NCBI RefSeq assembly: GCF_032854445.1
Contig: NC_088307.1
Location: 15,328,017 to 15,392,016 of the forward strand
Source: Liolophura sinensis
Taxonomy: Eukaryota; Mollusca; Polyplacophora; Chitonida; Chitonidae
Direction of reading: 5' to 3'
DNA: 64,000 bases
The notes under the pieces are model-generated. The model made no database searches, was not told the DNA's origin, and saw only the letters and a program-made list of their open reading frames with translations. Positions 35,922-47,053 of this stretch are shown piece after piece (positions within the stretch are counted from its first letter, which is position 1; each line of letters begins with the position of its first letter). The position numbers were made by a program, and so were the translations under genes.

Positions 35922-37308
35922 TATATCACTAAAGGGAGCTACATGTCCGTGCATATAGATTCTGAAAAAATTAACCGACCCTCTAAAATATCCCTAAGGG
36001 AAATCAAGTCATTCAAAAAAAAAAAAAAAACCTGTAGGTTAAACATTTCTGAGACCCCAGGAAATATGATCAATCAGACATGTGTTCCTAAAATGCAGAG
36101 ATCTCTAAAAAAAATACATCATCAGTAAAAATTACTTAACTAACGTATGAACTAAGAATGTTTATAACTTCATGCAACATCTGTCCCATTGTGGCGACAT
36201 ACCAGGCTGGTTTTCATACACAGGTTACACCGTCATGTTAAGTTCTTACTATAGGTAAGGCTAATTAAGAAACATAAATACATGTGGATGATCAAAAATA
36301 TCTTTGGAACAATATAAAACTTATATACATGTAGTCCTTGACATTTTGCAGTGCATTATTTAATTAGCAGGTGTATTTTTAAAAGTAATTTTCTCAAATT
36401 ATCTACACCTAGTCATGACGGCAATGCTTTTTCTGAACTATATTGATGAAGACACTTGATGCTAAAAAAATAAATATGGCAAAAAAAAAAACAACCAAGG
36501 GAGGCTATCTGATACCTTAGCTCAGGATCAAGTGCAGTTGTTCTTAAATGAAAAACCAGGGCCAATTGCACTCGCTGGTTAAATCGGAAGTGGGACAGGA
36601 CTTGATGTATGTATGGATTCATATGTGGTCTGACAGCTTACATTGTATATCTTTACCAAATACAATGTGCATGTAGGTTTCATGTAAATGAACATGTATG
36701 CATGTCGCAAACATGGAGGGGTATCGTGGCGCACATGTGCACGCGGCTGCCATTAACTCCCTCCACTGTCTATCAATCCCAATGTTATACATCACATACG
36801 CTTGCAATTTATTTAACAAATATTTTGCTTAGCAGGGGAAAAAGACGGATAGGCAAGTATATACACCCGTTAAATGATGACGACTCACAAAACATGCCAG
36901 CATACTTCTCAGCCTGCAGCCGATATTCTGTTTTTTTTTTTTTTGTCTCTTTGGCATTTTTTTAACAGGTAAGACAACAGACTGGAGTTTTCATCTGTGT
37001 ATTTCTGCAGCTTTTAAACCTTTTATTTATTCTTCAGTTATTTTCATGTCTACAAAAGGAATTCTCAAGACCCTAATAATGATGTTTTCCACACCTATTG
37101 ATAATATCAATTAATTCCATGACAACTGTATATGTAATGTATAATAAAAGTCAAATTTAGAAATGCTCCCCTCCCTCTAAAGTTTAATAAAATAGATAAA
37201 GTTTTAAAGCGAGTGACACAAAGTGACAAAATCTATCAATGTTATTAAATAAAGCCCCTTGAGTAATAAGTAATAAGAATTGAGCACAATATTAATAATT
37301 GTTAAAAT
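35922..37308. other. Gene-less stretch
   Basis: AT-rich with several poly-A runs (36017, 36480) and a poly-T run at 36931-36944. No gene recognised. The 118-codon frame at 36609-36965 ends inside poly-T sequence and has no support. Confidence 0.5.
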
Positions 37309-37475
37309 ATTAATTTATTTATTTGATTGATGTTTTACTCCTTTCCCAAGAATATTTCACTTATATGATCAGCATTATGGTGGGCGGAAACCGGACAGAA
37401 CCTAGGGGGAACCCCGAATCATCCTGAGATTGCTGACAGACCTTCACGTCTACTCCTGGAGAGGAAGGGACCTCA
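37309..37475 (-). mobile_element. SINE family A, 5'-truncated and diverged copy
   Basis: Reverse-strand tail to mid-body: 'ttatttgattgatgttttac', 'aagaatatttcacttatatg', 'cagcattatggtgggcggaa', 'ttgctgacagaccttcacgt'. About ten bases are missing after the 'cacttata' block relative to full copies. Confidence 0.88.
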
Positions 37476-38739
37476 CAACAATGGCTTGATAATATTCTCA
37501 ATAATAGACGTAAGACTCCACTGACGATGTTTGTTCATTAAATTATTTAGAAACAAAACCATACACATGCATGTACACAATGTAACCATAACAGTTAACA
37601 AAGGGTGTACAATTTCTTCTCACACATTAGAACTGGATGAGTTTTTGTATACATTAAACCATGAGAGCAGATAACTGATCAATACATGTGGCGTATACCT
37701 CGAATAGCGTGAAGTGACCCTTACCCCCAAATGATAGTGACACTATTTCTTGCCGTTAATATTAAGAAAAAAACGCTAGCATTTGATCTTTTCCCTGACA
37801 AAATTCTAATCAGGCAAAATCTTACGTTTGATCACCATACCTAATTACTAATTCACTTACCGCATATATGTAAAACATGTGCAATATGTATATCCTCCTG
37901 CCTCACACCTCCACATCTGCATGTTTTACTAAAAAAAATGTCTACGTGTACAGGTAAGCACAAAAGCGCCAGAGTGTAATTTCCACACGTCGAAAAACAC
38001 CTTATGAATACTGTTATTTTTAAGTTTAATACATCAGATCACGAAGACGTGAAAATTTCCAACTCTACAAATGCCCATTTGAAAAAATGAATAGTGTTGA
38101 TAAATCATGTAGACCAGTGACTGACAGACAAAAAATATATCCCACTTAATCTTTCATTTTCCATAAATCTATTTTTAAGTTATGTTGAACTGAAACTTTT
38201 GGGTGTAAAATGATACATGCAAGTACCATATTTCATATACAATTATAGTCTCGCCTTCGGTACATCCACACTACGTCTGTTAGCCCACAAAAGACATTAT
38301 GTAACAAAACAACAGATTTGATAAGGGCCTCCCCAATATCACACTTTTTAAACCGGCAGAAATCTCCATAATATTTTGAATCTTACACACTGTACATGGC
38401 AAACATTAAATCTGGACAGAAAAGAAACCAAAACAATCATATCTGAACAGCATAATTGTGACAGATACATCGAACTGGCAATAGTTGTACCTGTAGATAT
38501 ATATGAATTTTCATATTCTTTTTTGACTTGCTACACAAAACATGCATGCAGCATAAAATACATGGGGAAATGTTTGTTAGATGTAGTTCATATAATATAT
38601 ATTAAATTTCAGTAGGTTTCTTACCTACGTAAATGCAAATCTGAATGCAAGTATCAAAACATGACATGACAAAGAAAAAGAAACAACGGTAAGTTTATGA
38701 AGATAAGCCAAATTTAGGTTTTGCAATGTGCTGGTATAA
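37476..38739. other. Gene-less stretch
   Basis: AT-rich unique-looking DNA. One short segment on the minus strand (about 37865-37920) lies between an acceptor-like 'catgcag' and a GTAAGT donor, but it is too short to judge. Nothing else recognised. Confidence 0.45.
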
Positions 38740-39080
38740 GATTAGCGAAATCAAACAGAGAGTTCACATGTTGCGATTTTTGGCCAAGTCTCTTAAAGTG
38801 AATTGCTCGATCAACAGCTAACTGGCGAAAATTGACAACAATCAAAATGAAATCAGACCTTCTCTTTCCATTTCAACAATCATGTAGCCAATAGTGAAAT
38901 GGAAATCTAATTAGCTTCCAATTACGAGAGATCATGCAATTTTCTGAGAAAACATGACTGTCCGTTGTTCCTGAACGCCCCAAATATCAGAAACTTTTGC
39001 CCCAATTTGGCGTTGGTTTTAATCAACAAGGACAGCACTTTGACATCACTGGAACTTAGAAGCGGCTAAATTTCTAGAGC
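38740..39080. promoter_or_regulatory. Possible conserved non-coding element, homeodomain-rich
   Basis: No repeats. It has several homeobox-type cores ('atctaattagcttccaatta' and nearby), 'gtagccaatag' (CCAAT) and 'gttgcgatttttgg'. The composition differs from the surrounding AT-rich DNA. A developmental enhancer is a reasonable guess, but there is no direct evidence. Confidence 0.25.
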
Positions 39081-40089
39081 AAACTTCAACACATGCCAAG
39101 GGTTGAAGAGCCGCAGGTCTGCTCATTGTTTCTGCCACGTTTGACTGTGTTGACCCAAAAAGTTAGACCACAATGGCTAGTCATGTGACGCCCACCCAGC
39201 CAATTCTATCTGAGATACATGTAGTCTATCACGGGAGACACAGACAACTGGGGTGGAAAACTTGAAAGCAGTTAAGCTCTTCCCATCTCCCCAACCCCCA
39301 CATTTCTTTTGGCAATTTTTACAATAAATATGCCTCACATATTATACATGTACATCTATTTCAACGTAAGGATTTGCTGTTATTTAAAAAAGATGGCTTA
39401 CAACATAGTTGGTAAATACACTACATTTAATGCCACTTCATTTCTACAATGTTTTAAACAAAATCAGGATGAGCTTGAACATAAATGTTTGATGTAGCAT
39501 GTTGTCACAATGCTGTGGTTGAGGACACCGGTGTCATGTCTGGTGTCTCCTGTATATGGTGATCCTGTGAGGCAGCATTCTAAATATGTAAACGTGCTTA
39601 TATCGTGCAATTCATGGCTTTCACCTAGCAGAAACTGACAAAAGTAGGCTGGGTTATGGAAGCACTTAACACATCAGTTTCCCACTACTAGACGGTTTAG
39701 TTTAAATTTTAGAAAATATTTCGACACACCAATATTTTCTACATACAATATTTAAAACACTGCTGCAGTAAATTACTGACACAACTGAAGTGCTGTATAT
39801 GTGCTATATACAGTATCGGCTTTACTGATGATCATAGCATTACCATTCCATTATTAGAACATTTGATAATATTTTCTTCAAAAACAATGTTTTTTTGTTG
39901 AAGGACCTTGCAGGAAAGAACTGTGGAATCGTCTGCACAGAGACAAGAGCTAGAAACTTAACCCACAGAACATGTCTCTTCTCACTGTATACACAAGAAT
40001 GATGTACAAGGGGAATGAGACAAACTGCAACGTCTCTGAATCAGAAAGCATATAATTTCCTCACTTTGTGAAAAGCACACAGTTGCACC

Positions 40090-40162
<73 letters not shown>

Positions 40163-41503
40163 GTACCCAACCTTTCAACTTTTACACTGTAAACCAAAAT
40201 AAGTAAGTTCTAGGTACACACCACAACACAAAACAAATCTGCTTGGAAAGAGAAACAAAACTTTTTTTGACTTTTAGTAGAGAGAGTATTTTGTCCCACT
40301 TAATAATTTCCTAACAATATTTATAAATCAAAATAAAAGTTGATTTTGAAAATGGCACTATCAGCCTACATGTAGGCTATCTTATCTATATTGAAGAATT
40401 AAGCAGAGACAATCAGCCATTTTGGGGAGAAAAGTTACTTCATCTCATGGGTTCAGTTTTTGATCTGTGCTCTATTTGATACATAGCAAGTTTGAAACAT
40501 CAAGAATTCAGAATTTCTAAATATTACATGCATCACAGGCTGATAAGATCCTGCATGGTTTTGTAAACATTTAACGGGGAACAGAAATCTTGTGGTTGCA
40601 CAAGACAAATGTTTTCTAAACAACAACAACCACAACCCCTAGGCCAAATATACCTCTTAATAATTTGATTTAGATAAAAACCAAATGTTTACAGAGTGCC
40701 AGAAAATCATAATTCCAACATTCTGCATACAAACATTACATGGGCGTCTAAGCTAAATACAGAAATTAAACAGCTGAAGTTTTCCAGCTATGCGTTTTAA
40801 AAACTGTCAAATAAACACAAAAAATGAAAATATCCTAAAATAGTCATTATATTTGCATACCTAGATTTTTATACATGAATTGCGATTGAATTTGTTATGG
40901 ATCAATGAAATTACATTTTTTTCTCTGAGAATGAAGGAAATTGAAAAAACATACACATTTTATGTGCAATGGCCCTATGAGCATTGACAAAAGCAATTGT
41001 AAGTGATACCGTATGTCCATTTTTATTACTGTTGGGAAACGCGTTATATTTACCCTCTAACATGTGAGGCAATACATGTAATAGTAAATTTTGCATAAAT
41101 ACACATAAAGCCCAAAGCCACAGGGAGAGAGTACAGGTGGAGAAAACGGAATGTATTTAAAACAAGTACAGATTCACAACGACCCATAGATTCCTGTCAA
41201 AAAAAAATTTTCAGTTTTTTTTTTTTTCTGAAATTGAGTTTTTCCCATATTTTACTACACATGCTGTGAATTTTCAGATATTTTCTTTCCCATGCTGCTG
41301 TCAGTTCTGACACAGAATTAACTGTTTCATCTCTTCATAACTGTATTTACTGACTGATATCCCAGTAGCCTAAAACAACCATTTGGTATTTTTATCTTAT
41401 AATCATTGAGACTATTTTGTTGTATATTTCTTGTTACATATACATGTACTGCTGAAGTAAGAATAGACATGGATGAATCTCTTGGAAAGAAAATCATACT
41501 CAC
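39081..41503. other. Presumed IMP3 intron 2 or further exons not recognised
   Basis: This lies downstream of IMP3 exon 2 on the minus strand. I looked for reverse-strand codons for the family's SSFCRRRLP and VTDPAF motifs and did not find them by eye here or further left. It contains AT microsatellite and AT-rich DNA. Confidence 0.35.
40093..40157. repeat. (AT)n microsatellite
   Basis: About 32 AT dinucleotides without interruption, bounded by 'gcaccctaa' and 'catatgtaccc'. Confidence 0.97.
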
Positions 41504-41611
41504 AGCTTCTCCAACATCTGGGAGGTAGCGTCCGATCTGAACGGGTCTTTCACATTCAATTCCTTCACTTTCCTGGCTATCTCTCGAATCTGTCTTGAAA
41601 GTTTATTGTAC
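41504..41611 (-). CDS. IMP3: IMP3 exon 2 (U3 snoRNP protein IMP3)
   Basis: This is the second coding exon of the U3 small nucleolar ribonucleoprotein IMP3. The minus strand shows the acceptor 'cttgtttcag', then an open frame reading YNKLSRQIREIARKVKELN, a DPFR motif and QMLEK, then donor CT|GTGAGT. It aligns with human IMP3 residues after REDYTR (YNQLSRAVRELARR...DQFR...LLDKL). The exon enters and leaves in phase 2, and its first G completes the Lys codon begun in exon 1. Both ends are therefore fixed by the reading frame as well as by consensus. The family is about 184 residues long. This exon supplies roughly residues 47-81, just before the S4 RNA-binding domain. The next exons should start with the rest of Leu and then an aromatic residue, and I could not find them. 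The match is clear and there is no sign of pseudogene decay. Confidence 0.95.
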
Positions 41612-41635
41612 CTGAAACAAGACAATTTTGATTGC

Positions 41636-41722
41636 TTGATCTATTTGTTTGATTGTTGTTTAATGCCTATCTCATGAACTCTTCACTTATTCAATGCCTG
41701 TCAGTATTATACTACCACAGGC
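41636..41722 (-). mobile_element. SINE family A, decayed tail fragment in IMP3 intron 1
   Basis: Holds 'tttgtttgattgttgtttaa', 'tgcctatctcatgaactctt', 'cacttattcaatgcctgtca' and 'gtattata', recognisable against the reverse-strand tail of family A but with many substitutions. It lies 25 bp upstream of the exon 2 acceptor. Confidence 0.55.
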
Positions 41723-41785
41723 ACACCAAATTAGTGGAAGACAACAAACTTTACACTGTTCAAATGGTTACAATTCGACCCTTAA

Positions 41786-42324
41786 AGGAGAAGAAAATTT
41801 AAAAACATGACCCTACAGGCTGGAAAGAGCACATTTTTTCCTATCTGGTGGTGCATGCTACATAAAGCCTGAAAATGGCGAAGTTGGTATAAATCTCTGA
41901 GTCCATCGTGTCCTCCATCCTTAACATCCTGTATTTTATGGTGAGAGTGAGAGCCAATGAGAGTCGTTAAAACTGCCGGCTTGTTTGTGTGAATTCGGAA
42001 CCTACATCCAACATTCCGGTTTCCCGATCGTCAAGCGGAAAACGAACTGTACTATTCGCTGCCTTACAGGAAGAGGAGTTCTACCGGAAATGTACGAACT
42101 GCACGTCAGCCATTTCCGACAGCAATTCTCCTCCTAAAACAGAAGACTTCAGGACTAGTTCTTAGGCAAAATGGAGTCGGCCAGAGCGGATTTTGGGGCT
42201 GACTTTATTTATAACTTATCAACTTGAGGTACATATTATATACACTTTTTTTATGGCATGCACCTGCGAGGAAATGCATACTCTTTTAAATGGTATTTGA
42301 TTGATATTTAAATTTTCTTCTCCT
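41786..42324. mobile_element. MITE, 539 bp, 18-bp terminal inverted repeats, TTAA target duplication
   Basis: The left end reads AGGAGAAGAAAATTTAAA directly after TTAA (41782-41785). The right end is the exact reverse complement TTTAAATTTTCTTCTCCT directly before TTAA (42325-42328). A TTAA duplication with short terminal repeats is what piggyBac-type transposases leave. The interior has no transposase frame, so this is a non-autonomous element mobilised in trans. The interior is GC-richer than its surroundings ('aaaatggagtcggccagagc'). It sits inside IMP3 intron 1. Assignment to the piggyBac group is inferred from TTAA alone. Confidence 0.88.
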
Positions 42325-42609
42325 TTAAAGTCATCAAGGTACCGCAAACAGGGAGCCAGAGACTTTAGAATTCCCTATGCACGGTATGTTGTTTTACTTC
42401 AGGTTTAACACTGTACTCAACAAAACATGTTTTGAATGTTGTAATATGCGGCAGTCAGGGTTTTGTGTAGCGAAAACAAGCAAAGAAACCACTACCCTTG
42501 GTCAAGCATGACAAGCCCTTTTTTGCCTAAATCTTCCGAGTCAAATATGCAAAAGCTGGATTGTAGTCAGAGTGCACTTGTTGAAAGGCTGATTAGCCTT
42601 AACAATTAT

Positions 42610-42825
42610 CATGCTTAACAATTTTTCAATCATTTGATGACGAAAAGTCATTAGGTGTGAGTACATATACTGTGTCTCCTTGTGGCAGGGCATGTCCATG
42701 CCATTTAGGTCCTGTCGCCACTGAAGTATCATGCCCAAGACACAAGACATGACACCCCACCCAGTCACATTATATTAACAGGTTAACCAGTCCTGTTTCC
42801 TTGCTCTAACCTCATGGTGCTGTTA
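42610..42825 (-). mobile_element. SINE family C, tail and body, in IMP3 intron 1
   Basis: Shares 'cttaacaatttttcaatcat', 'cactgaagtatcatgcccaa', 'acatgacaccccacccagtc' and 'ccttgctctaacctc' with the copy at 35528-35921. The tRNA-like head is not recognisable. Confidence 0.85.
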
Positions 42826-43509
42826 TTTCGATCCAAGGCCATCTGACCCAAATACATGGTTTTCACCCAGATAATGTGCACTTACTTTGGCTGTTGTAAA
42901 GACAAGTGTTTATCTTCCTACGTCACTACTTACATCCATTCATTCATGCTTTGCTGGATGAGGTTGGCCAAATATGAAGGAGGCCCTGTTAAGATGTAGT
43001 TCACGTGACAAAAGCATAAGACACACGCATATGTGCATAGGTGTCTAAAACCCACATTCTAGCACGTCATCTCGAGCGGTGTAGTGGTATAAGCAACCGC
43101 CTACATACCCGACATGCTGTCTAATTTCATGATTTCCGAACAAGAATAAATCGCGAAGCAATGTCATATAACTGACGGAGACAGGTGACAGGAACTTGAG
43201 TGATAAACGTCTTATTTACGATGTTTTTCTTTGTATGCAAATTGAAGATATCCCCGTTCAATTTTAACCATGGAAAAATCAGTAAAAGCGTGTAACTGCG
43301 GGGCAATAAAAATGACGTCAGATTGCACGTGGAAATCAACCAGTAAACATAACCCTAGTCCTTACAACTCCCCTCACTTTGATACACAGTAGCTATTTCC
43401 AACGATCTAATGGCCTGCAGCAAGACAATTTTATCAATTAAATATCTGAACACAATCCAACCAACTGACAGTTGGCATATGTAGTAGGCTACAGGTAAAC
43501 TTAACGCAC

Positions 43510-43646
43510 TTTGTGTAGTCTTCCCGTCGTTGTATGAAGTATTTCCTCATAACTTTGACCTCGTGAAGATTGTTGTCTACCTCCCATGATATAAAATCGA
43601 CTTTTTTCAGCAGTTTCCTCTCGTGAAACTTCAGTTTTCGAACCAT
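43510..43646 (-). CDS. IMP3: IMP3 exon 1 (U3 snoRNP protein IMP3, N-terminus)
   Basis: This exon encodes the first 45 residues and two bases of residue 46 of IMP3. IMP3 is the nucleolar protein that, with MPP10 and IMP4, helps U3 snoRNA pair with pre-rRNA in the small-subunit processome for 18S rRNA maturation. The sequence begins [20 protein letters not shown], almost the human start, and ends with RREDYTK. The donor is AAA|GTGCGT. Using it joins the frame exactly to exon 2 (phase 2), while reading on past it gives unrelated residues. The start is the ATG at 43646, which matches the family's N-terminus exactly. Intron 1 is 1,898 bp (41612-43509) and contains the MITE and two SINE pieces. Recovered sequence stops at residue 81 of about 184, so the S4 domain is not seen. 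Confidence 0.97.
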
Positions 43647-43663
43647 TTTGACGAGTCTGTACC

Positions 43664-43708
43664 CACGTGCTTCTTTCGAATCAAAACAACGTGGTGTTCC
43701 CTTCCGGT
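43664..43708 (-). promoter_or_regulatory. IMP3 promoter sites: CACGTG E-box and ETS-type site
   Basis: CACGTG at 43664-43669 lies 18 bp upstream of the IMP3 start codon. 'cttccggt' at 43701-43708 is ACCGGAAG on the gene's strand, a classical ETS/GABP site, about 55 bp upstream of the ATG. Myc/Max-type E-boxes next to the transcription start and ETS sites are well known in animal ribosome-biogenesis promoters. No TATA box is evident. The transcription start was not determined. Confidence 0.55.
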
Positions 43709-43978
43709 TGATAATCTACACGAGCGCCCTCTCGCGGCAATAATTGGAACGAGCACTTGTCTCAGGTTTTTGCTCAAACAGGTAGCGGCTGAATTTATTA
43801 CTGCAGGCATAAAGACAATTCTGAACTATTTTTTTTTTTTTTGAATTTTAAAGACTTGTTGTTAATTTCTGTAAGATAATATTATGAAATCGCTGTTGAA
43901 ACACGTTTCAAGAAATGTTATAGTATACCTACACCTTACATATATAATGAAAAACTTATATTATATATAACATTTAGC

Positions 43979-44062
43979 CTCGTTTCCTCCCTCCATTATT
44001 CTGGCCGCTGTGGTATAAGTGAAATATTCTTGAGTACGGCATAAAACGCCAATCAAATTTCT
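43979..44062 (+). mobile_element. SINE family A, 3' fragment
   Basis: Reads 'ctcgtttcctccctccatta', 'ttctggccgctgtggtataa', 'gtgaaatattcttgagtacg', 'gcataaaacgccaatcaaat', the end of family A. It lies in the spacer between the two divergent genes. Confidence 0.88.
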
Positions 44063-45369
44063 AGCATTTACAGGTATCAGTGAGTCCTGTGGTTTTTCTC
44101 TTTAATAACTGTAGTTTGCATAACTGTGAAGTGAATACAGTTGCATACATTGAAATTCACCCCCAGCAGTAAAATAGTTTTTCTGATCATACCTGTATAT
44201 TCCAGGAAGTACATGTATATGACCTTGAGTAATACATATAATAGGAAAAAGTTTTCTTGTCAGGGTTACATTCTTGTAAATTAATATAGGCCTGTTTATA
44301 GGCTGTGTATGTACTTCATTTATTGTACTAACTTTCATCTGTTGTAGGTAAAAGAATATGTTCAGCTAATCGTAAACATACTTTATTTAGCATATTGCCT
44401 ATGCGCTATAAACAGACCTGCATTTTATAACAACCTATATAACTACACATATTATAGCAGCAGGTGTATAAATCTATTAATATAATGGTAAATAAAATAC
44501 AATATGTATTTTAAATTCAAGTGAAACAATAATTCAATTCAATTAAATGTAGAGGTCTATATTTTCAAAAATTTCTCATATTTACCTTACAGATAAATAT
44601 CAGAAATTTTTGAAAACAGACATCAACGTGTAAATATCAGAAATTGTTGAAAATAGACCTCAACGTTTGATTTAGGAGGCCATCTGAGATACGCGTGTAG
44701 CTTACTGTTATGTTCTGCACCTGTAGGCCTATCGTACATGCAAATAAACCTGACCTACTGTCCCAGTCAAAAACCTGGTAGAACTCAGATTATCTTTATT
44801 AACAACGTAGTCCGGGAGAAGCTCTGGGCTTTCTGAAGTCCTTTTTACGAGCAGTAAGCAAACATTTTCGCGTTCTGTTCGTGTGGCTGTAGTACTAGTT
44901 TCAAACCATTCACTGTGATTGCTTTACTGACTGCGTACCTAGCACAGTGCACTGATTTATGGTGGACGCTTCACTCAGCACATCCGCCAACTGTTTCAAA
45001 ACATAGTCCTTAGACTAAGACTATATTCCGAACACAGTCATGCCTTACATATGCGGCTTTGTTGTCGTTAAATAAAAATTGGAGAAAAAGGCCTATGGAT
45101 AAAGAGATTTGGAGTGATTTGTGGAAAATACCACCCCCCCTCCCCCAACTCGTCCCCAAAATCAGCGGAGGGATACAGAAGCTTGCTAACCCGCACTCTT
45201 TGGCCGGGAGGGAACTTTGTTAGACATCGCTATACAACTGTAGGACCAACTCCACATAGAGGTGCGCGAATGTGGGAGACTTTTACCAGTCGTTTTGGAG
45301 GGATTTTACCGGGAAATTACATACTTATGTGAGGGATACTGTACTTGGATTTACTTTTGGGGGGACGCT
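44063..45369. promoter_or_regulatory. Divergent intergenic spacer, right part
   Basis: Between the IMP3 start (43646) and the EGF-protein start (45370) there are about 1.7 kb. No TATA box or clear transcription start could be placed. It holds the SINE fragment and the inverted-repeat cluster described separately. The last few hundred bases are GC-richer and likely contain the plus-strand gene's 5' UTR. Confidence 0.4.
44553..44660. repeat. Small inverted and direct repeat cluster
   Basis: The left arm (44553-44585, starting 'aggtctatattttcaaaaat') is nearly the reverse complement of the right arm (44630-44660, 'gtaaatatcagaaattgttg' and onward to 'agacct'). A second copy in the same sense as the right arm lies between them at about 44593-44617. 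The pair can fold into an imperfect stem of about 30 bp. It might be a tiny foldback element. Confidence 0.7.
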
Positions 45370-45439
45370 ATGTGTCGCCAAAGGAATATAGCGGTGTTCA
45401 TTGTGATTTTTGCGACGGTGGCAAGCGTGGAAGTTGCGG
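45370..45439 (+). CDS. Exon 1 of an EGF-domain secreted or membrane protein: signal peptide
   Basis: From the ATG at 45370 the exon encodes MCRQRNIAVFIVIFATVASV and then EVA, with the first base of a Gly codon, followed by a perfect GTAAGT donor (phase 1). It has the layout of a signal peptide: a short basic N-terminus (two Arg), a hydrophobic core of about 14 residues, and small residues near the end. A purine is present at -3. An in-frame ATG at 45262 would add 36 residues before the hydrophobic core, bury the signal sequence, and is less likely. Exon 2 at 47054 joins in frame. The next-door IMP3 is transcribed in the opposite direction. The identity of the mature protein is unknown because only the beginning is visible. 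Confidence 0.75.
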
Positions 45440-47053
45440 GTAAGTTTGTGAAGTTCTGTTCCGATGTGCAAGCATGGCTGACGATGCGATACGAGTGCCA
45501 CTGGACCACTTTTCAACGCTCTGTATTTCTGAAAACACGTCTTTAATGACTTCTAAACTGTTTCCCCTATCGCTACACCCTTTTGGAGGTCTTTGTGCAA
45601 ATTTCCACATGTCGAAAAATGTCTTTAATTACTGTTTGTGATGTTGTTTTTGATGGAGAACTTCCGTTGTCTTAGGCTAGACTGCCACAGCTAACTTTCT
45701 CACGGTTTTGTCACAGCCAGTATAGTGGCTTTTACTAGCTTCACAATGTAGAATCAGTATATTGCATTTCTTTACAGGGTGGACTTAATATCTTTACTAA
45801 ACGTTGAAAAACCTATTTATACTCGGTGTTCCGTGGGAATCTCCTAACTTTTTAAGATAAATTAAAATAACATTTGACGTAACCATTATATTATCACATT
45901 ACGGAGGAAGCAATGGATATAATACATGTAACTTTAACGCATGAACAGTTGAGTTATATTCCTGGTTTTGTTGAGCGTTTGCTGGGAAGAATTTAACTTC
46001 TGGATGATTACTTTTAATATTCTTTAAAATGACATTGTTTCCTTAGAAAACCATTAATTACATGTGCCCTAATTTTAATGAGATATTCATAGAAATTATA
46101 CATGCAAGTCGATCAAATTTTTATTTTTTTATTTATTTTTTTTTTTGTCCTTTCTTTAAGAAATTTCTTCAGATACCATCTCATTGCCTGTGATCTTTCA
46201 TATAATCAAATTTTAAATTTTTACAAACATTGAAACACAAACGATTAACAAACAATTTTTTCTAGAGATGAAGAAAGATACATCTCATATCTATAACAGT
46301 CAGGGCAAATAAACAGTAAGCATGTGCAGTGGTACTTTTAACACTACACAAATTGCTGTACTACAATTTTATTTGACTCTCTACAAATTTTGATGTGCAA
46401 AGGAGATATTTTCAGTTAATCAGATCTGATAGAAGCAGCTTAGTTAGTTACATCATGTTCAGATGTACTCTTGTTTCTATTAGCTTAAGGCCCATATTTT
46501 TTTTTAGCCTCTCTCAATCCTTTCACACTGTCTGTAGTTCGTCAGATTTTGTGCCACTATTTCTTTTTACGTGTAGTGAGTCAGATAGATATAGAAATAG
46601 AAACGCCGAGCTCCGACCTCATTCTGTATACTCCACTGATTCAGCTCTGCTGCTAGTACCACTTTTTTTTTTTGTGGGCACAAGAGGTTTAGTTGGTTGT
46701 TGGGGAAGGTGGGGGGGGGGGGGGGCTTTAACCTTGGCAAAGATCATGCATCCACATCTTGCAGACATACATATCCTTGTTCACTTAACCTGTTCACAGA
46801 GTGTTAACTTTGGTAAGTTTGCAAAATTGAACATTGCATATTAAACCAATTTTTTGGGGGTTTTTGTGCTTGATGGAGCATTTTTACTTCTAGTGACATT
46901 AACATTTTATGAGAATGATACATTCATTAGCTGAGTGATGATTAATACTTCTATGCACATGTTTACATAAATGTACATCTGACCTATCCCTTCAGTGGGG
47001 GGTTTTCAGAATACGACTTGAATGGATTTAAACATTGTTTTTTATCTTAACAG
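45440..47053 (+). other. Intron 1 of the EGF-domain gene
   Basis: 1,614 bp, GT...AG. It contains a T-rich stretch near 46112-46146 and a poly-G run at 46711-46725. The 149-codon frame at 46395-46844 lies within it, runs through the poly-G, and has no recognisable domain. Confidence 0.65.

Noticed and set aside
37862-37915. Minus-strand micro-exon between a CAG acceptor and a GTAAGT donor
   Set aside because: Too short, open in more than one frame, no match to the missing IMP3 residues.
45262-45369. Upstream in-frame ATG as the EGF gene start
   Set aside because: It would place 36 residues, including several Cys and Trp, in front of the signal sequence. The ATG at 45370 gives a normal signal peptide.
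46395-46844. 149-codon plus-strand open frame
   Set aside because: It lies in intron 1 of the EGF gene, runs through poly-G and poly-T tracts, and has no recognisable domain.
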